Source: an uncultured Prevotella sp. (GTDB lineage: Bacteria > Bacteroidota > Bacteroidia > Bacteroidales > Bacteroidaceae). Taken from it: a stretch of 20,985 bases of DNA. Under the pieces are notes generated by a model. The model searched no databases, was not told where the DNA came from, and saw only the letters and a list, made by a program, of their open reading frames with translations. The DNA lies in NCBI GenBank assembly GCA_900770025.1, contig CAAGIW010000076.1, positions 1 to 20,985 of the forward strand, read 5' to 3'. The position numbers were made by a program, and so were the translations under genes. The stretch's first letter is position 1, and each line of letters begins with the position of its first letter. Positions 13,862 through 20,963 of this stretch are shown piece after piece.

Positions 13862-14897
13862 ACACGGGGAAGTGGTCAGAATAGGTCAGACCGCTGGTGT
13901 AATAGGTTACGCCTTCCAATGATTTGTCGTGGAAAATGTAGTCTATTCTCACTCCCTTTGCCCCGCGATAGGTGCGCATCCATCCGCTGCCGCACTCTTT
14001 GAAACCATCCACCATGTCGCCGAGCATCACATTATACACATAGGAATAGGGGATGTCGTTGAAGTCGCCGCATGCCACCACCGGAATGTTTGACAGGCGC
14101 ATTTCGTTGGCCACGGTGGCAGCCTGTCCTGCGCGTATATACATTCCCAAGGTATAGTTGCCATAGATGGCTTTCAGCAGTCGGTTGCTTTCCACGTTGT
14201 GTCCCTGCATGTGCAGTTTGGCTGCCTGGTGCAAGGTGCGATTGAAGCCCGTGGTTTCCAAGTGAACATTGAATATCCTTAACTGCTTGCCGTTCACGTT
14301 CACGTCTGCCCACATGGCACTGTTGTTGGTAGCCTCAAAGAGAATGGGCTTGCTGGCCGTGATGGGGAAGCGGCTGAATATTGCCATGTCTTCCCTGCCG
14401 ATGGCCATATAGGGGAAATATTCCTTGTAGGTGTCAGAGTTCTTCTTGTCTCCGCTCATGTCTGCATACTCCTGCAGGCACAGCACGTCCACCTTCTGCT
14501 TCTTCATTTCAGAGAGAATGTCCTGTGCCATGAATCCCGATGTCTCACGGTTGAATACGGCCACGTTATAGGTGGCTATCTTTACTCCGTTGATGGCGTC
14601 GCTGTCTGCGGGGGCAGGGCGCAACTGGAACATGGTGCCGATATAGGGAATACAGCACAAATCAGTGATCAATGGGATGGCTGCAATGTACCACTTGCGG
14701 CGGATGAGCCAAATAATGAGCAGCAACAGATTGCACGCAATGAGCAGCGGGAGCACATACACAAGCATCGCATTGGCAGTGTTGCCTATCGGACTGCTGT
14801 TCCCTCCGAAGAGTCCCACGAAGGTGAAGATGCTGACAACAAGCTGAAAAATCAGCAACATCGAGGACAGGTACTTGTAAACTGCCAGTTTTCCCAT
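13842..14897 (-). CDS. Membrane-anchored endonuclease/exonuclease/phosphatase (EEP) family protein
   Basis: A 351-aa protein. Residues 1-90 hold about three hydrophobic helices (LLIFQLVVSIFTFVGLF, MLVYVLPLLIACNLLLLIIW, WYIAAIPLITDLCCIPYIG), anchoring it in the inner membrane. From about 104 on there is an EEP fold with all catalytic groups: N111 (ATYNVAVFN), E143 (LQEY), H212 (NVHLET), D278 and N280 (CGDFNDIP), D319 (RIDYIFHD), and D341-H342 (YSDHFPVF). The family hydrolyses phosphodiesters in nucleic acids, phospholipids or inositol phosphates using Mg2+; the substrate here is unknown. Three-helix plus EEP proteins of this type are common in Bacteroidota. It starts 30 nt after the hybrid kinase stop, so the two are probably co-transcribed. 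The 3' end overlaps the convergent AlaX gene by 20 nt. Confidence 0.88.
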   Translation of the reverse strand: MGKLAVYKYLSSMLLIFQLVVSIFTFVGLFGGNSSPIGNTANAMLVYVLPLLIACNLLLLIIWLIRRKWYIAAIPLITDLCCIPYIGTMFQLRPAPADSDAINGVKIATYNVAVFNRETSGFMAQDILSEMKKQKVDVLCLQEYADMSGDKKNSDTYKEYFPYMAIGREDMAIFSRFPITASKPILFEATNNSAMWADVNVNGKQLRIFNVHLETTGFNRTLHQAAKLHMQGHNVESNRLLKAIYGNYTLGMYIRAGQAATVANEMRLSNIPVVACGDFNDIPYSYVYNVMLGDMVDGFKECGSGWMRTYRGAKGVRIDYIFHDKSLEGVTYYTSGLTYSDHFPVFMKIAL

Positions 14898-14927
14898 AAG
14901 ATGAAATGTTGGATGATGGTATGAGGA

Positions 14928-16175
14928 TTATTTCAGATGTCTCTCTATGGTGTCTATCAGTTCTTCAATCTGGAAGGGCTTGGCCAGAAAATCGTCACAT
15001 CCAGCCGCCTTGGCTGCGGATATGTCTTCCTCAAAGGCGTAGGCGCTGAGGGCAATGATGGGCACGTCGCTTGCCACCTCCTTGATGATGCGGGTGGCGT
15101 CCAAACCGTTCATTTCTGGCATACGGATATCCATGAGTATCAAATCGGGATTCTCCTCTTCCTGCTGGGTCACTGCATCAATACCGTTGACGGCCCTGTA
15201 CAGGATATAACGCTGTCCCAACACGCTTCTCAACAGCTGATAGTTGCTCTCTTCGTCTTCCGCCACCAGCACCTTCTTCTTGTTCATCTGTCCGGTGGGC
15301 TTGAGGTTCACGCGCAGGGTGCGGTTGTTGGTCAGTGAGTTGTGCATGTCCACCTGGTCGCTCACCATTCCTTCGAAGGGCAGAACGAAATAGAAGGTGG
15401 AACCCTTGCCTAACTCAGACTCCACGCCGATGTGCCCGCCCATCTTCTCCACGATAATCTTGCAGAGTGCCAATCCTAATCCATGACCGTTGTTGTTGGT
15501 CTCTGCGTCTTTTGAAACGTAGGTCAGGAAGATGCTCTCCTGGTCTTCGGGGGCAATGCCGCTACCCGTGTCGCTGACGAAGAACTTTATCTTGGTGTTC
15601 TCTGCAAACAGGCTGTAGCCGAAGCAGATCATGCCGTTGGAAGTGTGCTTGAGTGCGTTGCCGATGAGGTTCGACAACACCTGCGACAGTCTGTTGGGGT
15701 CTGTCTTCATAATGATGTAGTCCTCTGGCTCGATATTCTTCAGTCCGATATTGTCGTGCAGGCGAAACTTGAAGCTCTGCTTGATGCTGTTGCACAGGGT
15801 GCGCAGGCTTGTATCTGTTTTCTTGAAGGTAATCTCTCCAGACTCAACACGTGACAAGTCGAGGATTTCATTGATGAGGCTTTGCAGGCGTTTGTTGTTG
15901 CTTTCGATGATTTCCAGATACTTCATGCGCTCTTCTTCCGAATCGGTTTCTGCCAAAACGCGCGAAAAGCCCTCTATCGCATTGAGTGGTGTGCGTATCT
16001 CATGGCTCATATTGGCAAGGAAGAGCGACTTCATCTTGCTGGATTTCTCCGCCTTTCTGATGGCCTCTTCGTGCTCTTTCAGTTTTGCATACGCTGTATC
16101 GCGCTCGCGTATTGCCTCTTGTGCCATGGCTCGTGCCTCTTGAAGTTGTTGCAAATAAAATTCCTGATTGTTCAT
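14928..16175 (-). CDS. Soluble hybrid histidine kinase (HisKA-HATPase-REC)
   Basis: A 415-aa kinase. Residues 1-45 are charged and helical (coiled-coil likely), replacing a sensor domain. HisKA has H58 in FLANMSHEIRTPLNAIEGF; HATPase has the N-box around N169-N173 (SNLIGNALKH), SDTGSGIAPED (201-211) and GHGLGLALCKI (230-240). A 30-residue linker leads to a receiver (about 300-415) with D307/E308, phosphoacceptor D349 (LILMDIRMPEM), S377 and K399 (AKPF). No transmembrane helix or periplasmic domain is present, so its input is cytoplasmic or comes through partner binding by the coiled coil. Output would be a phosphorelay, as no DNA-binding domain is attached and no regulator lies next to it. 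First gene of a two-gene operon with the EEP protein. A TACTTTTG promoter element sits about 30 nt upstream. Confidence 0.92.
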   Translation of the reverse strand: MNNQEFYLQQLQEARAMAQEAIRERDTAYAKLKEHEEAIRKAEKSSKMKSLFLANMSHEIRTPLNAIEGFSRVLAETDSEEERMKYLEIIESNNKRLQSLINEILDLSRVESGEITFKKTDTSLRTLCNSIKQSFKFRLHDNIGLKNIEPEDYIIMKTDPNRLSQVLSNLIGNALKHTSNGMICFGYSLFAENTKIKFFVSDTGSGIAPEDQESIFLTYVSKDAETNNNGHGLGLALCKIIVEKMGGHIGVESELGKGSTFYFVLPFEGMVSDQVDMHNSLTNNRTLRVNLKPTGQMNKKKVLVAEDEESNYQLLRSVLGQRYILYRAVNGIDAVTQQEEENPDLILMDIRMPEMNGLDATRIIKEVASDVPIIALSAYAFEEDISAAKAAGCDDFLAKPFQIEELIDTIERHLK

Positions 16176-16205
16176 GTCGTTTTAGGTATATGCAGTGTCA
16201 CATGG

Positions 16206-16213
16206 CAAAAGTA
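16206..16213 (-). promoter_or_regulatory. Promoter -7 element of the hybrid kinase gene
   Basis: On the minus strand TACTTTTG matches TAnnTTTG. The -33 region, expected about 20 nt further upstream, is a T/C-rich run without a clear TTTG. The element lies 31 nt before the start codon at 16175. Confidence 0.5.
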
Positions 16214-16253
16214 AGAAAAAATTCTGATACGAGGAAGAAAAAACAATGAAATA

Positions 16254-17444
16254 TCATCCTCTCTTCGCCTTTTCCCATGCGCCGTTGTTGCGGTGGCTCA
16301 TCAGATACCTCATGCCCCGAAACACGTTGATATTCATAAACAGGAAGTAATAGGGGATGTAGAAGATTTTGGAGGCCTTCCCTCTCTGTTCCATCAGGTA
16401 GCCGATGAATGCCAAGAGATAGAACACCACCTGTGCTATCCATAGGGCGGTGTATATCCATCCGGCCGATTGGAACACCAGGATGACGTTGATCGGAATG
16501 AGGGCCATTAGCGCAATGGGGGTGATGCTCCAGCGCAGCACGCGGTGAGACACAAACTGGAAGGCAATCAGAGGGTGAACAAAGGGATTCATCAGCCGTT
16601 TCAGTCGCCAGATGCTCTGCAGTCCGCCGGCGGCAATACGCTGCTTGCGCTTCCCCTCTTCCTTGATGTCGGCCGAACCGTATTCCATGGCGTAGGCTTC
16701 TTTTGAATAGGCGATGCGGTGCCCTTGTGCGGTGATGCGCATCGACATGATGAAGTCGTCGAGCAGCGTGTCGTGCGGCATGGGCTGGTAGAGATGCTTG
16801 CGCACGGCGCACAGTTCCCCTGCGGCTCCCATAGCCGAGAACAGTTCGCTGTCCCAGCGCTTCAGCGTGCTTTCATATTTCCAGTAAGCCCCTTCTCCTT
16901 TGGCCGCTGTCTGCTCGTCGGCGCGTGCCATCACCCGCTTCTCTCCTGCCACACAGCCCACCGTGGGGTCTTGAAACAGACGGGCTATCTCTTGGATAGC
17001 CCCGCTGTTTAGCAGTGTGTTGGCATCGGTCATGATGATGATTTCCGTCTGGGCGTGGGCTATGCCTCGGTTCAGGGCGGCTGTTTTCCCTTGGCGTTGG
17101 GGTTGGTAGAGCACCTCCACCTCTGGGTATCTGCCGAGCAGTTCGTTGGTCTTGTCGTTGCTTCCGTCAGTCACCCACAGCAGATGCAGTTTCTCTTTGG
17201 GGTAGTCAAGCTGGCGTGTGTTGTCCATCTTCATCCCCACCACATCCTCTTCGTTGTAGGCGCACACCATCAGCGTCACCTCGGGCCACAGGCCTCTGTT
17301 GATGCCCAGCACGGGCTGCGGGCGGCGATGGCCTGACAGGCGCTTTATCTTCAGGATGATGTAGAGCAGAATGCCGTAGCCCACGTAGGTATATACCACG
17401 ATGCCTAAGCATATCCAGAAAATGATTTCCCAAACAGTTGTCAT
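16254..17444 (-). CDS. Membrane glycosyltransferase, family 2
   Basis: A 396-aa GT2 enzyme. One N-terminal helix (about 5-32, IIFWICLGIVVYTYVGYGIL) precedes a cytoplasmic GT-A domain: TLMVCAYNEED (57-67), VTDGSNDKT (91-99), the DxD-like MTDANTLL (138-145), GAAGELCAVRK (206-216), LLDDFIMSMR (227-236) with likely base D229/D230, and QR-IAAGGLQSIWR (268-280) in the place of the Q-x-x-RW motif. Two to three helices follow (about 300-390). This architecture is shared by processive or polyprenyl-linked GT2 enzymes that make exopolysaccharide, poly-GlcNAc or lipid-linked sugars. Acceptor and donor cannot be read. It begins 9 nt after the RNase G stop, so it probably sits on the same transcript, though the functions look unrelated. 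No capsule or EPS genes are adjacent. Confidence 0.88.
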   Translation of the reverse strand: MTTVWEIIFWICLGIVVYTYVGYGILLYIILKIKRLSGHRRPQPVLGINRGLWPEVTLMVCAYNEEDVVGMKMDNTRQLDYPKEKLHLLWVTDGSNDKTNELLGRYPEVEVLYQPQRQGKTAALNRGIAHAQTEIIIMTDANTLLNSGAIQEIARLFQDPTVGCVAGEKRVMARADEQTAAKGEGAYWKYESTLKRWDSELFSAMGAAGELCAVRKHLYQPMPHDTLLDDFIMSMRITAQGHRIAYSKEAYAMEYGSADIKEEGKRKQRIAAGGLQSIWRLKRLMNPFVHPLIAFQFVSHRVLRWSITPIALMALIPINVILVFQSAGWIYTALWIAQVVFYLLAFIGYLMEQRGKASKIFYIPYYFLFMNINVFRGMRYLMSHRNNGAWEKAKRG

Positions 17445-17453
17445 CTCATGCCG

Positions 17454-19031
17454 TTATTTCGTTTCAATTTCTTCCTTCATGTCGATGAAGTTGCGGTCTT
17501 TGTCATAGAACTCGTATTGCAGGAATGCCAGTTTCTCCGAGGGGATAATCTTGATGCCAAAGCCGTATTTCATCTGCCATTGTCGCTTGATGGATTTGAA
17601 GAAGCCTTTGTTGATGTAGGCGGCCACATACGGATGCACGTGCAGACTGAACGTCTTGATGCCTATCTTGTTGACCAGTCGGTTGATTTTGCTTTCCAAC
17701 TGGTCGGTGAACAGGATGCTCGATTTGATGGTGCCCTTGCCGAAGCAGGTGGGACAGGTCTCTTCCACGTTCACGTCCATGGCCGGCCGCACACGCTGTC
17801 GGGTAATCTGCATCAGTCCAAACTTGCTCAATGGCAGTATGTTGTGCCTGGCTCTGTCTTTCTGCATGTTCTTGCACATGCGCTCATAGAGCAGTTGTCG
17901 GTCTTCCGCCAAGTTCATATCGATAAAGTCCACCACGATGATGCCTCCCATGTCGCGCAGTCGCAACTGTCGTGCCAGTTCGTCGGCGGCCCCCAGGTTC
18001 ACTTCCAAGGCATTGGCCTCTTGTCCGTTGCCCGAGCGTGTTCTGTTGCCGCTGTTCACGTCCACCACGTGCAGTGCCTCGGTATGTTCGATAATCATGT
18101 AGGCCCCGTGCTTGTAGTTCACGGTCTTTCCGAAGGCCGACTTGATCTGTTTGGTCACGCTGAAATTGTCGAAGATGGGCACCTGTCCGTTGTAGAACTT
18201 CACTATTTCCGCCTTTTCGGGTGCTATCATCCTGACATATTCCCTTACTTGTTCATAGATGGCGTGGTCGTTGATGTGGATACCATCGTAGGTGGGGTTA
18301 AACAAGTCGCGCAGCATGGCCACGGCCCGGCTTGTTTCCTCGCACACTAATTGGGGGCGTTCTGTTGTTTTCTGGAATTTTGTAATGGCGTCATCCCATT
18401 TCTTTATCAGTGCTTTTAGTTCGTTGTCCAACTCTGCCACTCGTTTCCCTTCGGCAGAGGTGCGTACTATCACGCCCATGTTCTTGGGCTTGATGCTCTG
18501 AATCAGTTGCTTCAAGCGCGTGCGCTCTTCTCCTTTCTTGATTTTTGTAGATACAGACACTTTGTCATAAAACGGCATGAGCACCAAATATCTGCCTGCA
18601 AAACTGAGTTCGCAGGTGAGGCGTGGCCCCTTGGTCGAAATGGGTTCCTTGACAATCTGTACCAATACTTCTTGCCCCACCTTCAGCGTGTTCTGCACGC
18701 TGCCTTCTTTCTGCAGGTCGGGCAGTCGTGTAGCTTTGGAGATAGGGTATAGTTTCTTTCGGTCGCTTTGCACCTGTTTCAGGTATTTCTCATACGAACT
18801 GAACTGTGCGCCCAAGTCCAGATAATGCAGAAATGCATCCCTCTCATATCCCACATCCACGAAGCACGCATTGAGTCCGGGCATCAGTTTCTTCACTTTT
18901 GCCGCATAGATGTTGCCCACGGAGAACGATGCCGAGCGTGGTTCGTTCTGATATTCCACCAGGCTCTTGTCTTCGAGCAGTGCGATGGAAATCTCCTTTG
19001 GCTGTACATCAATAATTACTTCGCTTGTCAT
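17454..19031 (-). CDS. rng: Ribonuclease G (RNase E/G family)
   Basis: A 525-aa cytoplasmic endoribonuclease that cuts AU-rich single-stranded RNA; family members mature rRNA 5' ends and start mRNA decay. It starts MTSEVIIDVQPKEISIALLE, has an S1 RNA-binding domain (about 37-130, FSVGNIYAAKVKKLMPGLNA onward), and the catalytic metal ligands D324 (VVDVNSGN) and D368 (VVDFIDM). The zinc-link cysteines are C426 and C429 (CPTCFGKG). The long disordered C-terminus of RNase E is absent, which makes it RNase G-like. The frame stays open 26 codons further upstream, but those codons fall in the spacer after the small basic gene, and the family start fits 19031. It lies downstream of the HU and bS22-like genes with no clear promoter of its own, and is closely followed by the glycosyltransferase. 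Confidence 0.95.
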   Translation of the reverse strand: MTSEVIIDVQPKEISIALLEDKSLVEYQNEPRSASFSVGNIYAAKVKKLMPGLNACFVDVGYERDAFLHYLDLGAQFSSYEKYLKQVQSDRKKLYPISKATRLPDLQKEGSVQNTLKVGQEVLVQIVKEPISTKGPRLTCELSFAGRYLVLMPFYDKVSVSTKIKKGEERTRLKQLIQSIKPKNMGVIVRTSAEGKRVAELDNELKALIKKWDDAITKFQKTTERPQLVCEETSRAVAMLRDLFNPTYDGIHINDHAIYEQVREYVRMIAPEKAEIVKFYNGQVPIFDNFSVTKQIKSAFGKTVNYKHGAYMIIEHTEALHVVDVNSGNRTRSGNGQEANALEVNLGAADELARQLRLRDMGGIIVVDFIDMNLAEDRQLLYERMCKNMQKDRARHNILPLSKFGLMQITRQRVRPAMDVNVEETCPTCFGKGTIKSSILFTDQLESKINRLVNKIGIKTFSLHVHPYVAAYINKGFFKSIKRQWQMKYGFGIKIIPSEKLAFLQYEFYDKDRNFIDMKEEIETK

Positions 19032-19075
19032 AATAGTTTCAGGTGGTCTGATGGGTGTTGTTTTAAAGAGAAAGG

Positions 19076-19111
19076 GTGTGCCGGTCATTCCTAAATCATT
19101 ACCCGACACAC
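19076..19111 (-). terminator. Stem-loop between the bS22-like gene and rng
   Basis: The arms GTGTGCCGG and CCGACACAC (plus-strand reading) pair with one mismatch around an 18-nt loop. On the transcribed minus strand the hairpin is followed by CCTTTCTCTTT. It could partly terminate or process the HU-bS22 message ahead of rng, lowering rng expression relative to the two abundant small proteins. Confidence 0.4.
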
Positions 19112-19157
19112 TCCCTTCATTTTCTTTTCAGACTGTTTCAGCTCTGAGCCTTCTTGG

Positions 19158-19247
19158 TTACTTGCTCTTATGCCTGTTCTTTCTCAGTCTCTTCTTGCGC
19201 TTGTGAGTAGCCATTTTGTGGCCCTTCTTTTTCTTTCCGTTTGGCAT
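19158..19247 (-). CDS. 29-aa basic protein, AURKAIP1/COX24 domain (bS22-like ribosomal protein)
   Basis: A 29-codon gene. The product begins MPNGKKKKGHKMATHKRKKR and ends LRKNRHKSK; 18 of 29 residues are Lys, Arg or His. The HKMATHKRKKRLRK core is the COX24/AURKAIP1 signature (Pfam COX24_C). This domain is shared with mitochondrial ribosomal protein mS38 and the mycobacterial small-subunit protein bS22. The likely role is binding 16S rRNA on the 30S subunit. The start at 19247 is the only ATG that gives the full conserved N-terminus. It lies 41 nt after the HU stop and before rng, in the same direction. The HU to bS22-like to rng order is, from memory, common in Bacteroidota. Its small size makes it easy to miss in annotation. 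Assignment rests on the recognised motif, size and context. Confidence 0.87.
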   Translation of the reverse strand: MPNGKKKKGHKMATHKRKKRLRKNRHKSK

Positions 19248-19288
19248 GGTTCAAGAATATTAAATAATTTGTATAGTGATTTTATGGA

Positions 19289-19564
19289 TTATTTCATCTT
19301 GGCGATAAAGCTCTTGGCCGGCTTGAATGCCGGAAAATCGTGAGCATCGATGATGATGGTGGTATTCTTTGAGATGTTGCGGGCGGTCTTCGCTGCACGA
19401 TGCTTCACGATGAAACTGCCGAAACCACGCAGGAATACGTCTTCTTTTCTGCCTGCGAGACTGTTTCTAACCTCTTCCATGAAAGCCTCCACGGTGGCTG
19501 CCACGTCTTTCTTTGCCAACCCTGTATCGGCCACAATCTTGTTGATAATGTCTGCTTTTGTCAT
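19289..19564 (-). CDS. HU family DNA-binding protein
   Basis: A 91-aa histone-like protein that binds and bends DNA as a dimer. It has the HU helical dimerisation part (TKADIINKIVADTGLAKKDV, 2-21), the turn LRGFGSF (45-51), the beta-arm region AARNISKNTTI (60-70) and the C-terminal PAFKPAKSF (78-86). Length equals the family. The arm carries ARN-ISKNT in place of the usual GRNPQTG consensus: no proline is present at the tip, so intercalation may differ. It is the promoter-proximal gene of the run that continues to the bS22-like gene, rng and the glycosyltransferase. A TATATTTG promoter element is about 55 nt upstream. It is divergent from the EamA transporter. Confidence 0.93.
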   Translation of the reverse strand: MTKADIINKIVADTGLAKKDVAATVEAFMEEVRNSLAGRKEDVFLRGFGSFIVKHRAAKTARNISKNTTIIIDAHDFPAFKPAKSFIAKMK

Positions 19565-19619
19565 CTGATTCTGTTGTTTAAATATTGATGAATAAAAGTA
19601 TGTTTTTTCTTTCGGACTG

Positions 19620-19627
19620 CAAATATA
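19620..19627 (-). promoter_or_regulatory. Promoter -7 element of the HU operon
   Basis: On the minus strand TATATTTG matches TAnnTTTG. A TTTC about 20 nt upstream is a possible -33 box. It gives a leader of about 50 nt before the HU start at 19564. Confidence 0.6.
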
Positions 19628-19680
19628 CTGATTTTCAGTGATAAAAGAAAAATAATTGGATGTTTTTTGAAAAAAAGATG

Positions 19681-19688
19681 TAATTTTG
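19681..19688 (+). promoter_or_regulatory. Promoter -7 element of the EamA transporter gene
   Basis: TAATTTTG matches TAnnTTTG; the -33 box is not clear (T-rich sequence upstream). Transcription from here would give an unusually long leader of about 120 nt containing CCACCAC/GTGGGTGG and TCCTTA/TAAGGA complementary words. Confidence 0.5.
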
Positions 19689-19813
19689 TCTTAACGGAAA
19701 CCACCACGCTTCCCATTTGAACGGTGGGTGGGGTTGGAAGTCCTTATTTATATAAATATGTGTAAGGAACAGAATGGTTTGTTCTGGTTTTTCATGCCAG
19801 ATGTGATTTGAGT

Positions 19814-20698
19814 ATGAAACAGGTTTTGTTGAAATATCATCTCTTGGCTTTTGTCATTGTGGCGTTATGGGGTACTACCTTTGTCTCTACCCGAGTATTG
19901 CTGGATAACGGCATGGCTCCGAAGGAAATATTCCTGATACGGTTCTTGATGGCTTATGTAGGTATATGGCTGGTATCTCCCCGTCGCCTTTGGTGCGATA
20001 ACTGGAAAGACGAGGTATGGATGCTGCTGGCTGGCATGACGGGCGGCTCCATGTATTTCTTGACCGAGAATACGGCTGTGGGTATGACGTTGGTCACCAA
20101 CGTGTCGTTCATAGTCTGTACAGCGCCTTTGCTTACAGCCATCCTGGCCCTGTGGCTGGAGCGTCGTCATCCTACACGCAGGCTGTTCGGAGGTTCGCTC
20201 TTGGGCCTGGTGGGAGTGGCTATGGTGGTCTATAACGGTAGTTTCGCGCTCCATATAGAGCCTGTCGGCGACATGCTCTCCTTTGCGGCTGCGTGGACAT
20301 GGGCCTTCTACAGTTTGATAATCAACCGTGTATCAAACCGTTACAGCACAGCTTTTATCACACGCAAGGTATTCTTCTACGGGGTAGTGAGTATCTTGCC
20401 TTTCTTTGTCTGTTCTCCCTGGCAGTTTCCGTTGGAGCGATTGTTATATCCTGTAGTGTTGGGCAATGTGCTGTTTTTAGGTATTGTTGCCTCGTTGGTC
20501 TGCTATGTGTTGTGGAATGTGGTACTTAAGCGGTTGGGTACCGTCGAAGCCTCCAATTATATCTACCTCAATCCTGTCTTCACGATGATTTGCAGCTATA
20601 TTGTACTGGGTGAGCAGATGACCCCTATGGCCATGCTGGGGGCGTTGCTCATTCTTGTAGGACTCTATTGGGTAGGGCAAGACGCAAAGAATAATTAG
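19814..20698 (+). CDS. EamA/DMT family transporter (10-helix)
   Basis: A 294-aa inner-membrane protein with about ten hydrophobic helices arranged as two EamA repeats. The first repeat begins LAFVIVALWGTTFVSTRVLL (11-30) and the second near GDMLSFAAAWTWAFYSLIIN (152-171). Signatures are the WG-TTF start, NTAVGMTLVTNVSFI (86-100), and YIYLNPVFTMICSYIVLGE (249-267) with the Pro-containing helix before LGE. Family members export or exchange small metabolites such as amino acids, purines or nucleotide sugars; the substrate here is unknown. The ATG at 19814 is preferred; a TTG two codons upstream is possible but has no better context. It is divergent from HU and stands alone: no operon partner lies in the 287 nt after it. 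An 11-bp inverted repeat includes its last codons. Confidence 0.9.
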   Translation: MKQVLLKYHLLAFVIVALWGTTFVSTRVLLDNGMAPKEIFLIRFLMAYVGIWLVSPRRLWCDNWKDEVWMLLAGMTGGSMYFLTENTAVGMTLVTNVSFIVCTAPLLTAILALWLERRHPTRRLFGGSLLGLVGVAMVVYNGSFALHIEPVGDMLSFAAAWTWAFYSLIINRVSNRYSTAFITRKVFFYGVVSILPFFVCSPWQFPLERLLYPVVLGNVLFLGIVASLVCYVLWNVVLKRLGTVEASNYIYLNPVFTMICSYIVLGEQMTPMAMLGALLILVGLYWVGQDAKNN

Positions 20699-20743
20699 TA
20701 AATAAACAAATTATATTTCGAACTTACTTTCATTTGCGTCTTG
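20678..20743 (+). repeat. 11-bp inverted repeat spanning the transporter stop codon
   Basis: CAAGACGCAAA (20678-20688, inside the coding end) and TTTGCGTCTTG (20733-20743) are perfect complements with a 44-nt AT-rich loop that includes the stop codon. There is no T-run after it. It may be a loose 3' stem or a chance match. Confidence 0.4.
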
Positions 20744-20770
20744 AATAAATCATTGAGGACTTCCTTTAAT

Positions 20771-20844
20771 TAACGTGAGTTCGATGAATTCACATGATTG
20801 TTTTGCCATGACTGCTTGCTGATGATTTGTGCGCACTCACGTTA
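20771..20844. repeat. Inverted repeat TAACGTGAGT/ACTCACGTTA with 54-nt centre
   Basis: Perfect 10-bp arms at 20771-20780 and 20835-20844. One mismatch outward lets each arm extend further, and TTTAA lies next to both outer ends. The left arm can also fold locally (GTGAGTT/AATTCAC, 20775-20793), and GTGCGCAC (20829-20836) is a perfect palindrome at the right arm. The shape is like a tiny non-autonomous element or a regulatory site; neither can be decided here. Confidence 0.4.
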
Positions 20845-20898
20845 TTTAAACCCAAATCATTAGACTGTTCTGCGCAAACATACTTTGGAATAAATCCG

Positions 20899-20963
20899 AC
20901 CATTTCTCGCCATGGCATAGCTCAAGCACGCTTGGCTCTGCTCATTTGGCTTAACGAAATGGT
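20899..20963. repeat. Long structured intergenic repeat near the right edge
   Basis: ACCATTTC (20899-20906) pairs perfectly with GAAATGGT (20956-20963). Inside it AGCTCAAGC-AC-GCTTGGCT forms a second hairpin. The outer stem is followed on the plus strand by TCTTTTTGTTATCTTTCTTT. From memory, CAAGC-GCTTGGCTCTGCTC words recur before many Bacteroidota genes, so this is probably a dispersed repeat. The T-rich tail could be a terminator or the promoter region of a gene beyond the window. Confidence 0.45.

Noticed and set aside
17448..18350. 300-codon plus-strand frame opposite rng
   Set aside because: His/Val-rich antisense shadow of the rng coding sequence, which has intact catalytic residues.
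19032..19109. 26-codon N-terminal extension of RNase G
   Set aside because: The extension lies in the hairpin-containing spacer and is unlike the family, whose conserved start is MTSEV at 19031.
20771..20844. Invertible promoter (phase switch) between the 10-bp inverted repeats
   Set aside because: The 54-nt centre holds no TAnnTTTG promoter in either direction and the arms are short, so a switch is not supported.
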